Assembly: GCA_963383645.1 (NCBI GenBank)
Contig: OY726557.1
Location: forward strand, 130,365,650 to 130,429,649
Reading direction: 5' to 3'
DNA length: 64,000 nt
From: Muscardinus avellanarius
Lineage: Eukaryota > Chordata > Mammalia > Rodentia > Gliridae
Position 1 is the stretch's first letter, and each line of letters begins with the position of its first letter. Made by a program: the position numbers and the translations under genes. A model generated the notes under the pieces. The model did no database searches, had not been told where the DNA came from, and was given only the letters and a program-made list of their open reading frames with translations. Below are positions 21,235-32,230 of this stretch, piece after piece.

Positions 21235-21430
21235 ATGCATGTTGTGGTAAAAATACAAATTTTGGAGTCAGATCATTGGGATCAAATTCTTACTAGCTTT
21301 GTTACCATAGGAAAGTTATCTGTAAGCTTCAGTTTTTCTTATATGTAAAGGAGAGATATATTTACCTTGCAGGATTGTAGCAACGGTTAAAGGAAATAAT
21401 ATTCATAAGATGAAATGTATATGAAATAAA
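21235..21430 (-). mobile_element. MIR
   Basis: Layout ttttggagtcagatcattgg / actagctttgttacc / cttcagtttttcttat / aaaggagagatat matches the MIR complement. Confidence 0.75.
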
Positions 21431-21585
21431 TCAGATGATATGTGTATCTTTAAAGTATCACACAAAGATTTCTCATGGAATTATTTTTCTGGTGGTTGAA
21501 ACTGTGAAATATTCCTGAAATAAAATGGCCTCATCATATGAAAAGGTAGAATCTTTCTGAGGTATTGTTAAAATAGCCTAGATTT

Positions 21586-21789
21586 GGCCGGGCGTGGTGG
21601 CGCACACTTATAATCTCAGCATTCAGGAGGCGGAGACAGGAGGGTCATGGTTCGCGGGCAGCCTCAGCTACTTAGTGAGGCTCTCCGTAACTTAGTGAGA
21701 CCCTGTTTCAAAATAAAGAATACAAAAGAGGGCAGGGGGTGTATCTCGGAGGTGGAATGCCCCTGGGTTCTATCTCCAGACCTGCAAAA
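21586..21789 (+). mobile_element. B1-ID SINE, subfamily III, with target-site duplication
   Basis: Duplication aaaatagcctagattt at 21570-21585 and 21790-21805. Subfamily III markers include ggttcgcgggcagcctcagc. Confidence 0.95.
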
Positions 21790-21841
21790 AAAATAGCCTA
21801 GATTTTTCCCTTCTCTAGAATGGTTGATTCTGACAGTGTGA

Positions 21842-21955
21842 TGGTGCTGGCGATTGAACCTACAGGCATTCCACCTCCAAGCTATGCCCTCAGCCCTATT
21901 TTATTTTTTATTTGGAAAGAGTCTCACTAAATTTCTGGCTTTGAACCTCTGATCC
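21842..21955 (-). mobile_element. B1-ID SINE, minus, truncated by the next SINE
   Basis: ID half and linker present; the B1 half stops at 21955 where the next SINE tail begins. Confidence 0.8.
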
Positions 21956-22060
21956 TTTTTTTTTTTTCTCTTTTAGTACTGGGGATTGAACTCAGGGACA
22001 AAAGTAAAAAGTAAAAACTTATTAAGAGAGTATATCTCATGTTAATAGGACTCCCAGTCC

Positions 22061-22107
<47 letters not shown>

Positions 22108-22206
22108 GTTTGAAATGGGGTCTCACTAAATTGCAGAGGAACTTGCCATCAATCTGTCTCAGGACCCCAAGTACTGGGATTACAAGCATGCCCACCATGC
22201 CTGGCC
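21956..22206 (-). mobile_element. B1-ID SINE carrying a 40-bp copied patch
   Basis: Minus-strand dimer with a (TTA)n expansion at 22064-22101. In the ID half, the expected gcattctacctctgagctac is replaced by 22006-22045, which is identical over 40 bases to 20052-20091. Confidence 0.85.
22006..22045 (+). repeat. 40-bp templated insertion copied from 20052-20091
   Basis: Exact 40/40 identity, same orientation, 1.95 kb apart. The source spans the end of a SINE tail and adjacent L1-like DNA, so the copy cannot be explained by a shared repeat family alone. Confidence 0.85.
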
Positions 22207-22332
22207 TCCTGACTTTTTGTGTCTTTTAGTATTAGAGGTAGGACAGTACTATATCATATCTCTGTGGATATAAAATGTTTTGTACTTCCTTGATGATATG
22301 TAGTAGTGATCATGCTTTATCAGAGCTGAGGT

Positions 22333-22499
22333 TTGTTTGTTTTGTGGTGCTGGGGATGGAGCCCAAAGGCTTTCTACCTTCAGGCTATACTCCCAGACCT
22401 ATTTTATATTTTATTTGGAAACAGGGTCTCACTAAGTTGCTGAGAGCCTCACTAAGTAGCTGAGGCTGGCTTTGAAATTGCGATCCTCCTGTCTCAGCA
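22333..22499 (-). mobile_element. B1-ID SINE, 5'-truncated
   Basis: Minus strand; ends at gtctcagcat. Flanks atcagagctg and accagagctg are near-duplicates. Confidence 0.87.
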
Positions 22500-22804
22500 T
22501 ACCAGAGCTGTTTTTAACAATGTCACTCTAGAATGTCTTCTTTCTAGATGATGATTGAGAAACTAATTTAAAAAATGGTGTCAGGTATCACAACGGAAAA
22601 GAACTTTGCTGTTTTCTGGGGTTTCATTTTACTGTTTGTTTGTTTGTTTGTTTGTTTGTTTGTTTGTTTTTAGTGGAGTATACTGGATATCTTTACAATT
22701 TTATTCAGGTGACTGCAGAACCTGAAAAAGCTGTCGTTGCTATTGATACATAACGTACTCCTAATATATATGTATTTATATGTATACACACACCCTTTGT
22801 GGGT

Positions 22805-22853
<49 letters not shown>

Positions 22854-23236
22854 TGAATTTTTGGAAACTTTAGCTGTGCTAAAGTGCTGGGCAAGTAAGC
22901 TTTGGAAAAAATATCCCAGTTTACCATGTTGAGTTGGCATTGTACAGAATTACCAGCCATATAAGTCTAGAAATGTTAAACTTAATTTTTTTCCGTTTGT
23001 ACAGGAGTAACACACTCTATTAAATAGGTAAAGTCTTATTTACATGGATTTGATTAAAGAAACTAATAAAATATTCTCTAAATAATGTACCTATATAATA
23101 TATAGATCTACATTATATGTGCATATATTTCCTCTCCACTACTGAAGTGTGCAGAAGAACACAGCTGGGGGCCAAAGCTGATCAGTCATTTTAGAGAGAA
23201 AGAGTGTAAATGGTATTTTCTGGGGTTGAGAAAAAA
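22500..23236. other. Unique DNA with (TTTG)n and (TG)n
   Basis: (TTTG)n at 22635-22669 and (TG)n at 22805-22850. No gene. Confidence 0.6.
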
Positions 23237-23513
23237 TACGTTTTTGTTTGTTTGTTTGTTTGTTTGTTTGTTTGTTTGTTTTTGCTTGGTTAGGTTTTGT
23301 TTTGCTCTTTGCAGTACTGGGAATGGAACCCAGGGACATTCTGCCTTTGAGCTACACCCCAGCCCCAATTTTTTATTCTTTATTTTGAAACAGGGTCTCA
23401 CTGAGTTGCAAAGGGCCTCACTAAGTGGTAGCTGAGGCTGTCCTCACACTGCGATCCTCCTGTCTCAATCTCCCAAATGCTGGGATTACAAACGTGTGCC
23501 TCCACGCTCAGCT
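23237..23513 (-). mobile_element. B1-ID SINE, minus, with (CAAA)n tail
   Basis: SINE body 23312-23513; the tail is (TTTG)n on the plus strand, 23240-23284. Confidence 0.9.
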
Positions 23514-23694
23514 ATTTTGTCCAGTCTTAATGGCTCTTGAGCGAGAAACTAGAAACATGGGCCTCAGAGAGAGGTGCAAGACAGGATGAGCATTTGGGAG
23601 TTGCTCCGTTTGGTAAGGAGGAACTAGAGGCCCACTTCAGAACCCACAGCCCATCCTCTCTCATCTTACTAATTTTGCTTTTTATGTGGAACCC

Positions 23695-23850
23695 AGGGTT
23701 TATGATTGAACCCAGGGGCATTCTACCTTGGAGCTACACCCCCAGCCTATTTCTTTTTATCATTATTATTATTATTTATTTGGAAATGGTCTCTCTCACT
23801 ATGTTGCGGAGGGCCTCACTAAGTAGCTGAGGCTGGCCACCACACCTGGC
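23695..23850 (-). mobile_element. B1-ID SINE, minus, internally shortened
   Basis: ID half 23703-23750, (ATT)n linker, short B1 end ccaccacacctggct at 23850; abuts the plus-strand SINE that follows. Confidence 0.85.
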
Positions 23851-24013
23851 TGAGACAGGAGGAACACAGGTTTGTGGTCAGCCTCAGCAACTTAGTGATG
23901 CCCTCCACAACTTAGTGAGACCCTGTTTCAAAATAAAAAATAAAAAATAGGGCTGAGGACGTAGCTCAGAGGTAGAATGCCCCTGAGTTCAACCCCCAGT
24001 TCTGCAAAAAAAA
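23851..24013 (+). mobile_element. B1-ID SINE, 5'-truncated
   Basis: Begins gagacaggagg in mid-B1 directly after the opposite-strand SINE, making an inverted pair without spacer. Confidence 0.87.
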
Positions 24014-24416
24014 TTCATCATACAATAAGATTTACTATTTGAGTATACAGTTTCATAATTTCAACACATGTATAGAACCATGGAACCACTACTTCAATCA
24101 GGATACAAAATAGTACCTCACCCTCTAAAAATTTCCTCATGCTCTCCCTTTATACTCACAACCTCCCCCACCCCTAACTCCTGGAAACCCCTGGTCTATT
24201 CTCTGTCATTATTTTGTCTTTTCAAAAATGTCATTAAACTGCCCACAAATGAGAAACACAGTACTTAAATTTCTGAAACTATTTCTTTTACCCAGCAAAA
24301 TGTGTTGGAGTATGCACAATTGTTGCATGTATAAACAGTTCGCTCTTTTTTATTACTAAATAGTATTCTACTGTATAGGCATACCATGATTAGTTTATCC
24401 ATTCACCTTTTAAAGG
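24014..24416 (-). mobile_element. Old L1 3' region
   Basis: Plus strand shows the reverse of an old L1 end: ctcacaacctcccccacccctaactcctgg ... tactaaatagtattctactg ... tttatccattcacctttt (positions 24155-24412). Confidence 0.7.
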
Positions 24417-25745
24417 GAGATGCTGTGGAAGATGGCGACCAAGTAAAGCAGCTTCTACGAGTGCTGCTGACACACGATCTCCATAGCGTCAAAAATAATG
24501 CCTTACAGAGTCAGAAAATACTAACAATAGAGAAATAGAAGCTATAAATACAAGATACAGAAAGAAGAAAGACTAGAGCAACCAGAGAAGCAGAAAATAA
24601 ATGGTCCTGTGGCGGTGACGGCCACAGGGATGACACCATCTTGCCTTAGAGAACCAGATTCCAGGGAGGAAAAGCAAAGGAACTAAAGTGACCAGTTTCC
24701 GTGCAGTTGAATGTAATTCAGCAGTTCTTTCAGCATGAAGACGAGCTAAAAATTTCAGTGGCCAAGCCCATCACTGTCTCCAGGGATTCAGAGCAGAGCT
24801 CAAACCAGAGGGGAGATACACCAGCCTCATGGCCAAGGGCACAGCAGTGACACCTTATTGCCATAAGCAGCAGTGATGAGTTCACAACACCCACAAAAGC
24901 TCCAGCGAAAGCTCCAGCCCAGTGCCACTACAATCATAACTGAAATTGCGGCCCCTACAGGAGAAATCCCAGCTTTGCACCCTCAGGGACTCAACCAGCT
25001 TTGATAAACTCTCTGGGTCTGAGATCTAACGGTTCAACACAGTGCGGGAGTAGGGGTGGCAGAAATAACTACACCCTAGTCGCAGTTCCCTGAAGGAAAG
25101 CCCCCAACCCAGTGCCCTCAGAGTCTGGAGCAGCTGCGACAAACTCCCTGGGTCTAAGACTTTGCAAAACAACTCAGGGAAGGAGCGGTGGTGGCAGAGA
25201 TAACCACATCCCCCAGATATCCAGAGCACAATAAGTGAAGTCATGGTGAACTGGAGAAGAACCCAGAGAATGTGGGAGTGGGATCTGTTGTTGATCATAT
25301 CAGAAACTCAGACAGACTCAGGCTCAGATCAGTGGAAAGTGTGGAGGGAATCTTTTGCTTAACTCTAAACCCAATGAATAGGACTGCTGAGAGCACCACA
25401 GACATCCCAATTGTGAGGAACAGGGAGAAGTCAGACTAGCCCAGCCATAGCTGTGTAGACCTGAGACTCCTACATTGAGTTTGGTCCTAGAGGCATACGC
25501 TACCAACAGAGGCAGGGAAAGACCTAGGCTCCAAATTTGTGGAAAGTGTGGAGGGTGACCTTCACTCAATATTAAATCCAACCCCATTGATATCATCCAT
25601 CTGCATAGACCGAGAAGACTCAGAGAACCAGACACACAGAGGGAAAGGTGCCCATAGCAATCAGTATCTACACAGAGACTGCTGAATTTATTTGTAGAGT
25701 CACATCAATTCATTGTTGGGATTGTTTGGGTTTTTTCATTCTTTT
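24417..25745 (+). mobile_element. L1 5'UTR copy (unspliced type), fused head-on to a minus-strand L1
   Basis: Starts tggaagatggcgacc, an L1 5' end. Reads through the splice-donor-like site (gtgggagtggg at 25272) and 474 nt into the intron-like block, then switches at about 25745 to L1 ORF2 in reverse orientation. It is the inverted counterpart of 28829-30118. Confidence 0.8.
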
Positions 25746-25749
25746 TTGT

Positions 25750-27400
25750 GGTTTTGAATGCGTGTTGCTAGTATTTTGTTTAGCAGCTTTGAATCCAAGT
25801 TCATCAAAGATATAGGCCTGTAGTTTACCTTTCTTGAACTGTCTTTATTCGGTTTTGGTATTAGTATGATGTTGGCTTCATAGAATGTATTTGGGAGAGT
25901 CCCACTTTTTTCTATTTTACAAAATAGTTTGAGGAGTATTGGGGTTAGCTCTTCTATAAAGGTTTTATAAAATTCACTTGGAAAACCATCTGGTCCTGGG
26001 TTTTTCTTTGATAGTAAACTCTTTATTGCTGTTTCAATCTCTTTGATTGCTATTTATTGCTTTAAATATTTTATATCTTCTTGAATAAGTTTAGGAAAGT
26101 TGTATTTATTTAGAAAGTTGTCAATTTCCTCCAGATTTTCCATTTCGTTGGAGTATAGTGTTTTTCAAAGTAATTTCTGATAATCCTCTGGATTTCTACA
26201 CTGTCAGTAGTAATATCTCCTTTTGCTTCTCTTATCTTCATAATTTTGGTTGATTCTCTTCTTTTTTAGTTAGGTTGGCTAGTGGTTTTTCTATCTTGTT
26301 AATTTTTTTTTTTTTTAGAAACTAGCTTTGGTTTTGTATTGCTTTTTTTATTCTTTACTTCATTAATTTCTGCTCTGATTTTAATAATTTCCTGTCTTCT
26401 ATTGGCTTGTGGTTAGATTGTTCCTGTTTTTCAAGGGCTTTGATGTGTGTCAGGTTATTTATTTAATGATTTTGTTTTTCTTATGCGAGCACTCAGTGCT
26501 ATAAATTTTCCTCTTAACACTGCCTTCAAAGTGTCCCAAAGGTTTTGATATGTTGTATCTCTATTTTCATTTGTTTCTAGAAATTTCTTGATTTCACCTC
26601 TTATGTCTTCTATGACCCACTCTTCATTCAGAAGTGTGGTGTTCAGCCTCCACATGTTTATGTGATTTCTCTGAGTCTTCTTATAGTTGATTTCTAATTT
26701 CATTCCATTATGGTCTGAAAAGACACAGGGAAGTATGTAACATTTTTTGAATTTGCTGGTGCTCTTTGTGGCCCAAGATGTGATCTATTTTGGAGAAGGT
26801 TTCATGAGCAGCTAAGAAAAATGTGTATTCCGCTGTAGTTGGGTGAAATATTCTATATGTGTCCAAGAGATCCATTTGATTAATGGTGTTCTTTAGGTCT
26901 GAGGCATCTTTACTGACCTTTTGTCTCGAAGATCTGTCTAATGGTATGAGAAGGGTGTTGAAGTTTCCCACTATTATTGTATTGAGATTAATGTGTGACT
27001 TAATGTCACAAAGAGTTTGTTTTATGAAAATAGCTACATCTATGTTTGGGGCATAAAAGCTGATTATTGTTATTTCCTCTTGTTGGAGTATTCCTTTCAC
27101 CAGTAAAAAAAAAATGACCTTCTTTGTCTCTTCTAATAAGCTTGGGCTTGAAGTCTAACTTGTCAGATATCATCGTGTTACTCCTGCTTGCCGTCGAGTT
27201 CCATTGGCATGAATTACCTTGCTCCAGCCCTTTACCTTAAGTTTGTTCCTATCTTTACTTGTAAGGTATTTTTCATTCAAGCAGCAGATAGATGGATTCT
27301 GGTTTTTAATCCATTCTGCCACTTTATGTCTTTTTATTGGGGAGTTGAGGCCATTTACATTAAGTGTGATTATTGAGATATGATTTTTAATTTCTAACAT
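25750..27400 (-). pseudogene. L1 ORF2 relic: endonuclease and start of reverse transcriptase
   Basis: ORF2p of L1 is an endonuclease-reverse transcriptase. From MLEIKNH at 27400 the endonuclease reads ITLNVNGLNSPIKRHKVAEW; the second open piece (27100-26708) has IISFYAPN, then IIVGNFNTLL where the family has a GDFN-like core, and IDHILGHK. The third piece (26703-26455) is the linker before the reverse transcriptase. At least two frame breaks divide them. Sequence continues to about 25746, where it ends at a rearrangement junction; the catalytic reverse transcriptase core and C-terminus are missing. Not functional. Confidence 0.85.
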
Positions 27401-27445
27401 GTTAAGATTTCATTTCTGTTTGAAATGCTGTTTGTTCTTCTTTGC

Positions 27446-28351
27446 TTAGTTGTCTGCTGAATGGAAATTCTTGTTTCTCTTGTTCTGGCATGTATTACCT
27501 ATTTCTTCTTTGTAGTTAATCTCCTTGAGTATTTTCTCTTGTGCTGGTTTTGAAGACATAAATTCCTTCAGTTTCTGTTTGTTGAAAGCTTCTTATTTCC
27601 TCATCTAATTTGATAGTTTTGCTGGGTAGGAAATTTTTGGCTGGAAGTTGTTTTCTTTCAGAGTTTGGAATATGGTACTCCATGCCCTTCTGGCTTTCAT
27701 GACTTGGTTTTGGATGTCCAAAGTGATTCTAATTGGTTTGCCTCTGAATATCACTTGGCCTTTTGTTTTTGTTGCCTTTAAGATTCTCTGCTTGGCTTCT
27801 ACATTGGTCATTTTGACTATTATTTGATGTAGAGAACCTCTTATTGGAGTTTGTCTAAAGGGAGTTCTATGTGTTTCCTGAACCTGTGTATTGACCTCTT
27901 GCTCTATGTTTGGAAAATTTTCTATTACTTTTTTGAAGAGATTGTTGATCCCATTGGTTTCACCTTTTCTCTCCTCTATTCCAATTATTCTTATTTTAGC
28001 TCTCTTAAGATGGGCCCATATTTCTTCAATGTCCAATTCCTACTGTGGAATTGTTTTTTCTAAGTTATAAACTATGCATTTGTTTTTAGAGTTATCATCA
28101 TCTAGGAGCAAGACTCTATTCTCCATGTGGTGTAATCAATTGTTTATAGTTTGAATTAATGCCTTTACTTCAATGGTTGCATCCTTTATTTCTTTCAGAC
28201 TCTCTCTAAATTCTTTTCAAAGGTCCTTTATTATTTCTACAGTTACATTCCTGATTTGATTTTCTGGGGATCTCTGTGTTTCTGTGTTATCAGGTTCTGT
28301 TATTGTGGGGTTGTGAAAGCTCATTGTTCTGTTGTTGTTTCTCCTTCCCAT
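27446..28351 (-). pseudogene. L1 ORF1 relic
   Basis: Same layout as the intact ORF1 at 1242-2162, with start at 28351 and stop at 27446-27448. The open part (28036-27605) covers the end of the coiled coil, the RRM (RIIGIEERKG) and HQIIVKMTNVEAKQR to ISYPAKL. Stops and frameshifts lie in the N-terminal coiled coil and near the C-terminus. Confidence 0.85.
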
Positions 28352-30118
28352 GATTCCAGAAGTTTGTACCTGTTGCTTTGATAGATTTCTCTCAGTCTCT
28401 AGGTGTCAGCTGGTATATCCAAGGATAAGCTGTATTATATTCAACAGTGAATGTTGAGTAAGGAGGGAAGTGAAGGAGTAAATGAAAAAATAGAATGAGG
28501 TCTCACATAGGGTTGAATAAGTATGCAAATATCAGTTTGCTAAGGTCATATATACTAGAGATTAGAGATAGTAAAAATGTAGTAGTATTCTAGTAACCAA
28601 TGTAGAGTTTCTGGCATAGTGATATGAAGTAAATTTAATACATGACAAGGGAGAGATAAAAAGAAAAAGATAGAAAAGGAATAGAGAGAGAGTAGGTATG
28701 TACAAGGGAAGAAGCTTGGGACTGAGGGTTTGGGAAGAGGGTTAAAAATACAAAAAAACCCCACAAACAAATAAAAAACAACAAAAAAACAAAAAAAAAC
28801 CAGCCAGGCATACACTGTCACACACAAAAAAAGAATGAAAAAAACAAAACAACCTCAACAATGAATTAATGCGACTCTACAAATAAATGACTATTCAGCA
28901 GATAGATCCTCTGCAGTCTCTCTCTGTGTAGATACTGGGTGCCACTGACACCTTTCCCTCTGTGAGTCAGGTTCTCTGAGTCTTCTCTATCTATGCAGAT
29001 GGTCATTATCAATGGAGCTGGATTTAATATTGAGCGATGGTGGGGTCTAGGTCTCTCCCTGCCTCTGTTGATAGCGTATGCCTCTGAGGCCAAACTCAAT
29101 GTAGGAGTCTCCATTCTCCACAGCTAGGGCTGGGCTAGTCTGACTTCTCCCTATTCACTACAATTGGGAGGTCTGTCATGTACCCGGAGATCCTATTCAT
29201 TGGATTTAGTGTTAAGCATAGGACTCCCCCCACACTTTCCACTGATCAGAGCCTGAAACTGTCTGAGCTTCTGATGTGATCAACAGCAGAACCCACTCCC
29301 ACCTTCTCTGGGTTCTTCTCCGGGTTACTACAACTTCACTTATGGTGCTCTGGATCTCTGGAGGTTGTGGTAATCTCAGCTGCCACTACTCCTTCACTGA
29401 GTTCTACCACAAAGTCTCAGACCCAGGGAGTTAGTGGCAGCTGCACAAGACCCTGGAGGTGCCAGGCTGGGCATTTTCCCAAGGGGAACTATGAATAGGG
29501 TATGGTAATCTCTGCCACCACTACTCCTTCACTGGGTTGAACTGCAAGATCCCAGACCCAGGGAGTTTATCAAAGCTGCATGAGCCTCTGGGGACACAGC
29601 ACTGGGAGTTCTTCTGCAGGGGCCGCAGTTTCACTTTCGATTTTGGTGCGCACTGGTCTGGATCTTTGGTGGGCGTGGTGAACTAGACCGCCACTGGCAA
29701 GATGGCTGGTGTATTTCTTTTCTGGTTTTTAACTCTGCTCTGAATCCTTGGAGGGTGTGGTTGGCTTGGCTGCTGGAAGTTTTAGCTGGTCTTTGCACAG
29801 GAAGAACTGATGAATTACAACTGACTGATATTCAGCTGCTCACTTCAGCTCCTTGTTTTCCTTTTCATTTCTGGATTCTGGTGCTATGAGGCAATATGGT
29901 GCCAGTGTGGTGTCCACCACCACAAGGTGGGCAGGTTCTTTTCTGCTCTCTGGTTGTTCTTCTAGTCTTCTTTTTCTCTGTCTCTTGTGTTTATAGTTTT
30001 TATTCCTATACTGATAGTGTTTTCTGGCTATGTAAAGTGCTGTTTTTTAGGCAATGGAGATCAAGAGTCAGCAGGACTCATAAACACTGTTTTTCTCAGC
30101 TGCCATCTTCCCGGGAGG
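28352..30118 (-). promoter_or_regulatory. L1 5'UTR, long form with intron-like block
   Basis: 1767 bp against about 800-850 bp in the copies at 2163-2961 and 62349-63202. The extra 933 bp lies at 28370-29302. The 5' end carries gggaagatggc near 30110, the YY1-like start motif. CpGs are mostly lost, in keeping with an older copy. Confidence 0.75.
28370..29302 (-). other. Intron-like 933-nt block in the L1 5'UTR (GT...AG)
   Basis: On the minus strand the block starts agaag/gtgggagtggg and ends caacag/gtacaaac. A ctgac branch-point-like motif lies about 36 nt before the acceptor; the pyrimidine tract is weak. The two short-form L1 copies join agaag directly to g(c)acaaac, the product expected from splicing. 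Confidence 0.6.
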
Positions 30119-30154
30119 TGGTAGTGTGTTTTAACTTTGCTTTTCAATCACACG
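30119..30154. other. Short unique flank
   Basis: Between the L1 5' end and the MLT2-like LTR; no clear target-site duplication with 24380-24416. Confidence 0.4.
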
Positions 30155-30504
30155 TTGCTATGTGATAGTTAATTTTATGTATCACCTTGGCTAAACCATG
30201 GTACCCAGTTTTGGATCAAACTCCAGCTTTGATGTCGCTGTAAAAAAATGTTTTAAATGTGATTAAAATTTAAATCAGTAGATTTTGAATATAGCAGATT
30301 ACCTTCCATTGTGTAGATGGGCCTCATCTAGTAAGAGAAAATAGATTGAGATTCTCTAAGAAACAGAATTCTGACTCCAAATGGCTTCCAGGCTCGGTCT
30401 GCAACTTGAATTCTTCCCTGAGTCTCCATTCTGTCCTGTTCTCTGAAGAATTTGGTTTTGCCAGCCCCACAATTGCATGAACTAATTTCTTAAAGTAATC
30501 TCAG

Positions 30505-30612
30505 GGTTGGGGATTTGGCTCAGTGGCTGAGTGCTTGCCTAGCACAACAAAGCACTGGATTTTATCCTCAGCCCTGTAAAAAATAATGGAAAAAGTATTT
30601 TAAAAATACAAA
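30505..30612 (+). mobile_element. ID SINE monomer
   Basis: gggttggggatttggctcag ... gcttgcctagcac, with A-rich tail: an ID element close to the classic form. Confidence 0.88.
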
Positions 30613-30613
30613 T

Positions 30614-31063
30614 CGCCAGGCGTGGTGGTGCATGCTTGTAATCCCCGCGCCTGGGAGGCAGAGACAGGAGGATCGCGCAGGTTCGAAGCCAGCTGCGCTG
30701 GCTTAAGAGACCCTGTTTCCAAATTTTAAAAAAAATATAAAAATAGGTCTGGGAGTGTAGCCCAGAGGTAGAAGGGTTTCCAGGAACCCCAGTACCACAG
30801 AAGAAGAAGAAGAAGAAGAAGAAGAAGAAGAAGAAGAAGAAGAAGAAGAAGAAGAAGAGGAGGAGGAGGAGGAGGAGGAGGAGGAGGAGGAGGAGGAGGA
30901 GGAGGAGGAGGAAGGGGAAGGGGAAGGGGAAGAGGAGGAAGGGGAAGGGGAAGGGGAAGAGGAAGAGGAAGAAGAAGAAGAGGAGGAGGAGGAGGAGGAG
31001 GAGGAGGAGGAGGAGGAGGAGGAGGAAGAGGAGAAGGAGGAGGAGGAGGAGGAGGAGAGAAAA
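30614..31063 (+). mobile_element. B1-ID SINE, subfamily II, with 265-bp (GAA/GAG)n tail
   Basis: Near-consensus dimer to 30797, then a mixed GAA, GAG and GGGGAA tail to 31063. The 176-codon poly-Ser frame on the minus strand is an artefact of this tail. Confidence 0.94.
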
Positions 31064-31078
31064 GACAAATCAAAGTAA

Positions 31079-31126
<48 letters not shown>

Positions 31127-31159
31127 CCTCTCTCTCTTTCTACCCCCCCCCACATAACA

Positions 31160-31712
31160 CGTAGATATCCTTTGGAATGCAGAGGGATTGATTTCAAGAC
31201 CCTCTGCAGATACCAAAATCCATGGATTCTCAAGTCCTTTATGTAAATAGAGTCATATTTGCATATAACCTACACCTACACACATTCTTATACTTTTTTT
31301 TCTTTTTTTTTTTCTGTACTGGGGATGGAACTCAGGGGCATTTTACCTTTAAGCTAAACCTCCAGCCCTATTTTTTATTCTTTCTTTTGAATAGTCTCAC
31401 TGAGTTGCAAAGAGCCTCATTTAGTAGCTGAGGCTACCTGCGAACTCGGATCCTCCTGTCTCATCCTCCCAGATGCTGGGATTACAACCGTGTGCCACCA
31501 TGCCCAGCTCCATTTTTATTTTTTAAATCAGCTCTATATTACTTTAATGCCTAAGACAATATAAATACTATATAATAGTTGTTATACTATATTATTTGGT
31601 GAATAATTACCCAAAAAAATCAGTACATGTTCAGTACAGATGTAAATTTTTTCAAATACTTTTGGCTCATGTTTGGTTGATTCCATGAATGCAGAACTCA
31701 TATATGCAGAGA
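31160..31712. mobile_element. Non-autonomous DNA transposon (Tigger/MER type), split by a SINE
   Basis: 31160-31290 and 31510-31712 carry cagataccaaaatccatgga, ttgcatataacctac, gttatactatattatttgg, gtacatgttcagtacagatg and ttggttgattccatgaatgc in the order of a widespread mammalian MITE. Subfamily not assigned. It has no transposase. Confidence 0.65.
31291..31508 (-). mobile_element. B1-ID dimeric SINE
   Basis: Minus strand, A-rich tail at 31292-31313, full ID and B1 halves. Confidence 0.92.
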
Positions 31713-31932
31713 TAGCCATATGTGTGTTTGTGTGTGTGTGTTTGTGTGTGTAGAGATATAGATTCTGCATAGAAAATCCACTGGAGTCTGCAAAACACAC
31801 ACACACACACACACATATTCTCTATACACATATATTTTTTCTATATATACATACATATATATGTGTATGGTATTGCTTATTTGATATATATTTGGTGTAT
31901 ATATGTGGTATGTATGTATGTATGTATGTATG

Positions 31933-31976
<44 letters not shown>

Positions 31977-32230
31977 AGATTCTTTAAGGAACAAGAAATT
32001 CTGCCTCCAGATGGCTTCCAGACTCAATCTGAAACTTTAATTCTTTCCTGAGTTGCCATACTGCCCATACCAAAAACATATATACACTGGAGTCTGAAAA
32101 AAATAATAAAAAGAAAAATAAATAAATATATATATATATACATACACACACACACATATATATATATTTGTGTGTATGTATATGTTTGTGGTATTGTTTG
32201 GGGGGTATGTGTGTATGTGTGTGTGTTTAC
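31713..32230. repeat. Microsatellite cluster with an MLT2-like fragment
   Basis: (TG)n 31720-31750, (AC)n 31796-31814, (TATG)n 31907-31931, (TA)n 31934-31974 and 32126-32168. 31975-32070 repeats the MLT2-like segment at 30350-30440 at moderate identity. Confidence 0.75.

Larger units (their letters stand above)
25746..30118 (-). mobile_element. L1 element (5'UTR, ORF1, partial ORF2), decayed
   Basis: Reading from 30118 downwards: a 1767-bp 5'UTR, ORF1 relic from 28351, ORF2 relic from 27400, and a break at about 25746 inside the reverse transcriptase region. No 3'UTR or A-tail. The other side of the break is a second L1 5'UTR in opposite orientation. Confidence 0.85.
30155..31140 (+). mobile_element. 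MLT2-like ERVL LTR, split by ID and SINE
   Basis: gttaattttatgtatcacct, agtagattttgaatatagcag, gggcctcatcta and gcatgaactaatttctta match the MLT2 layout, which normally ends in (CT)n. Here the (CT)n lies at 31083-31138, beyond an ID/SINE insertion bounded by aaagtaatctc at about 30494-30504 and 31070-31080. Confidence 0.7.

Noticed and set aside
27851..28063. Plus-strand open frame in the L1 ORF1 region
   Set aside because: Shadow of the minus-strand ORF1 relic.
30703..31233. 176-codon Ser-rich open frame
   Set aside because: Reading of a (GAA/GAG)n SINE tail on the minus strand.
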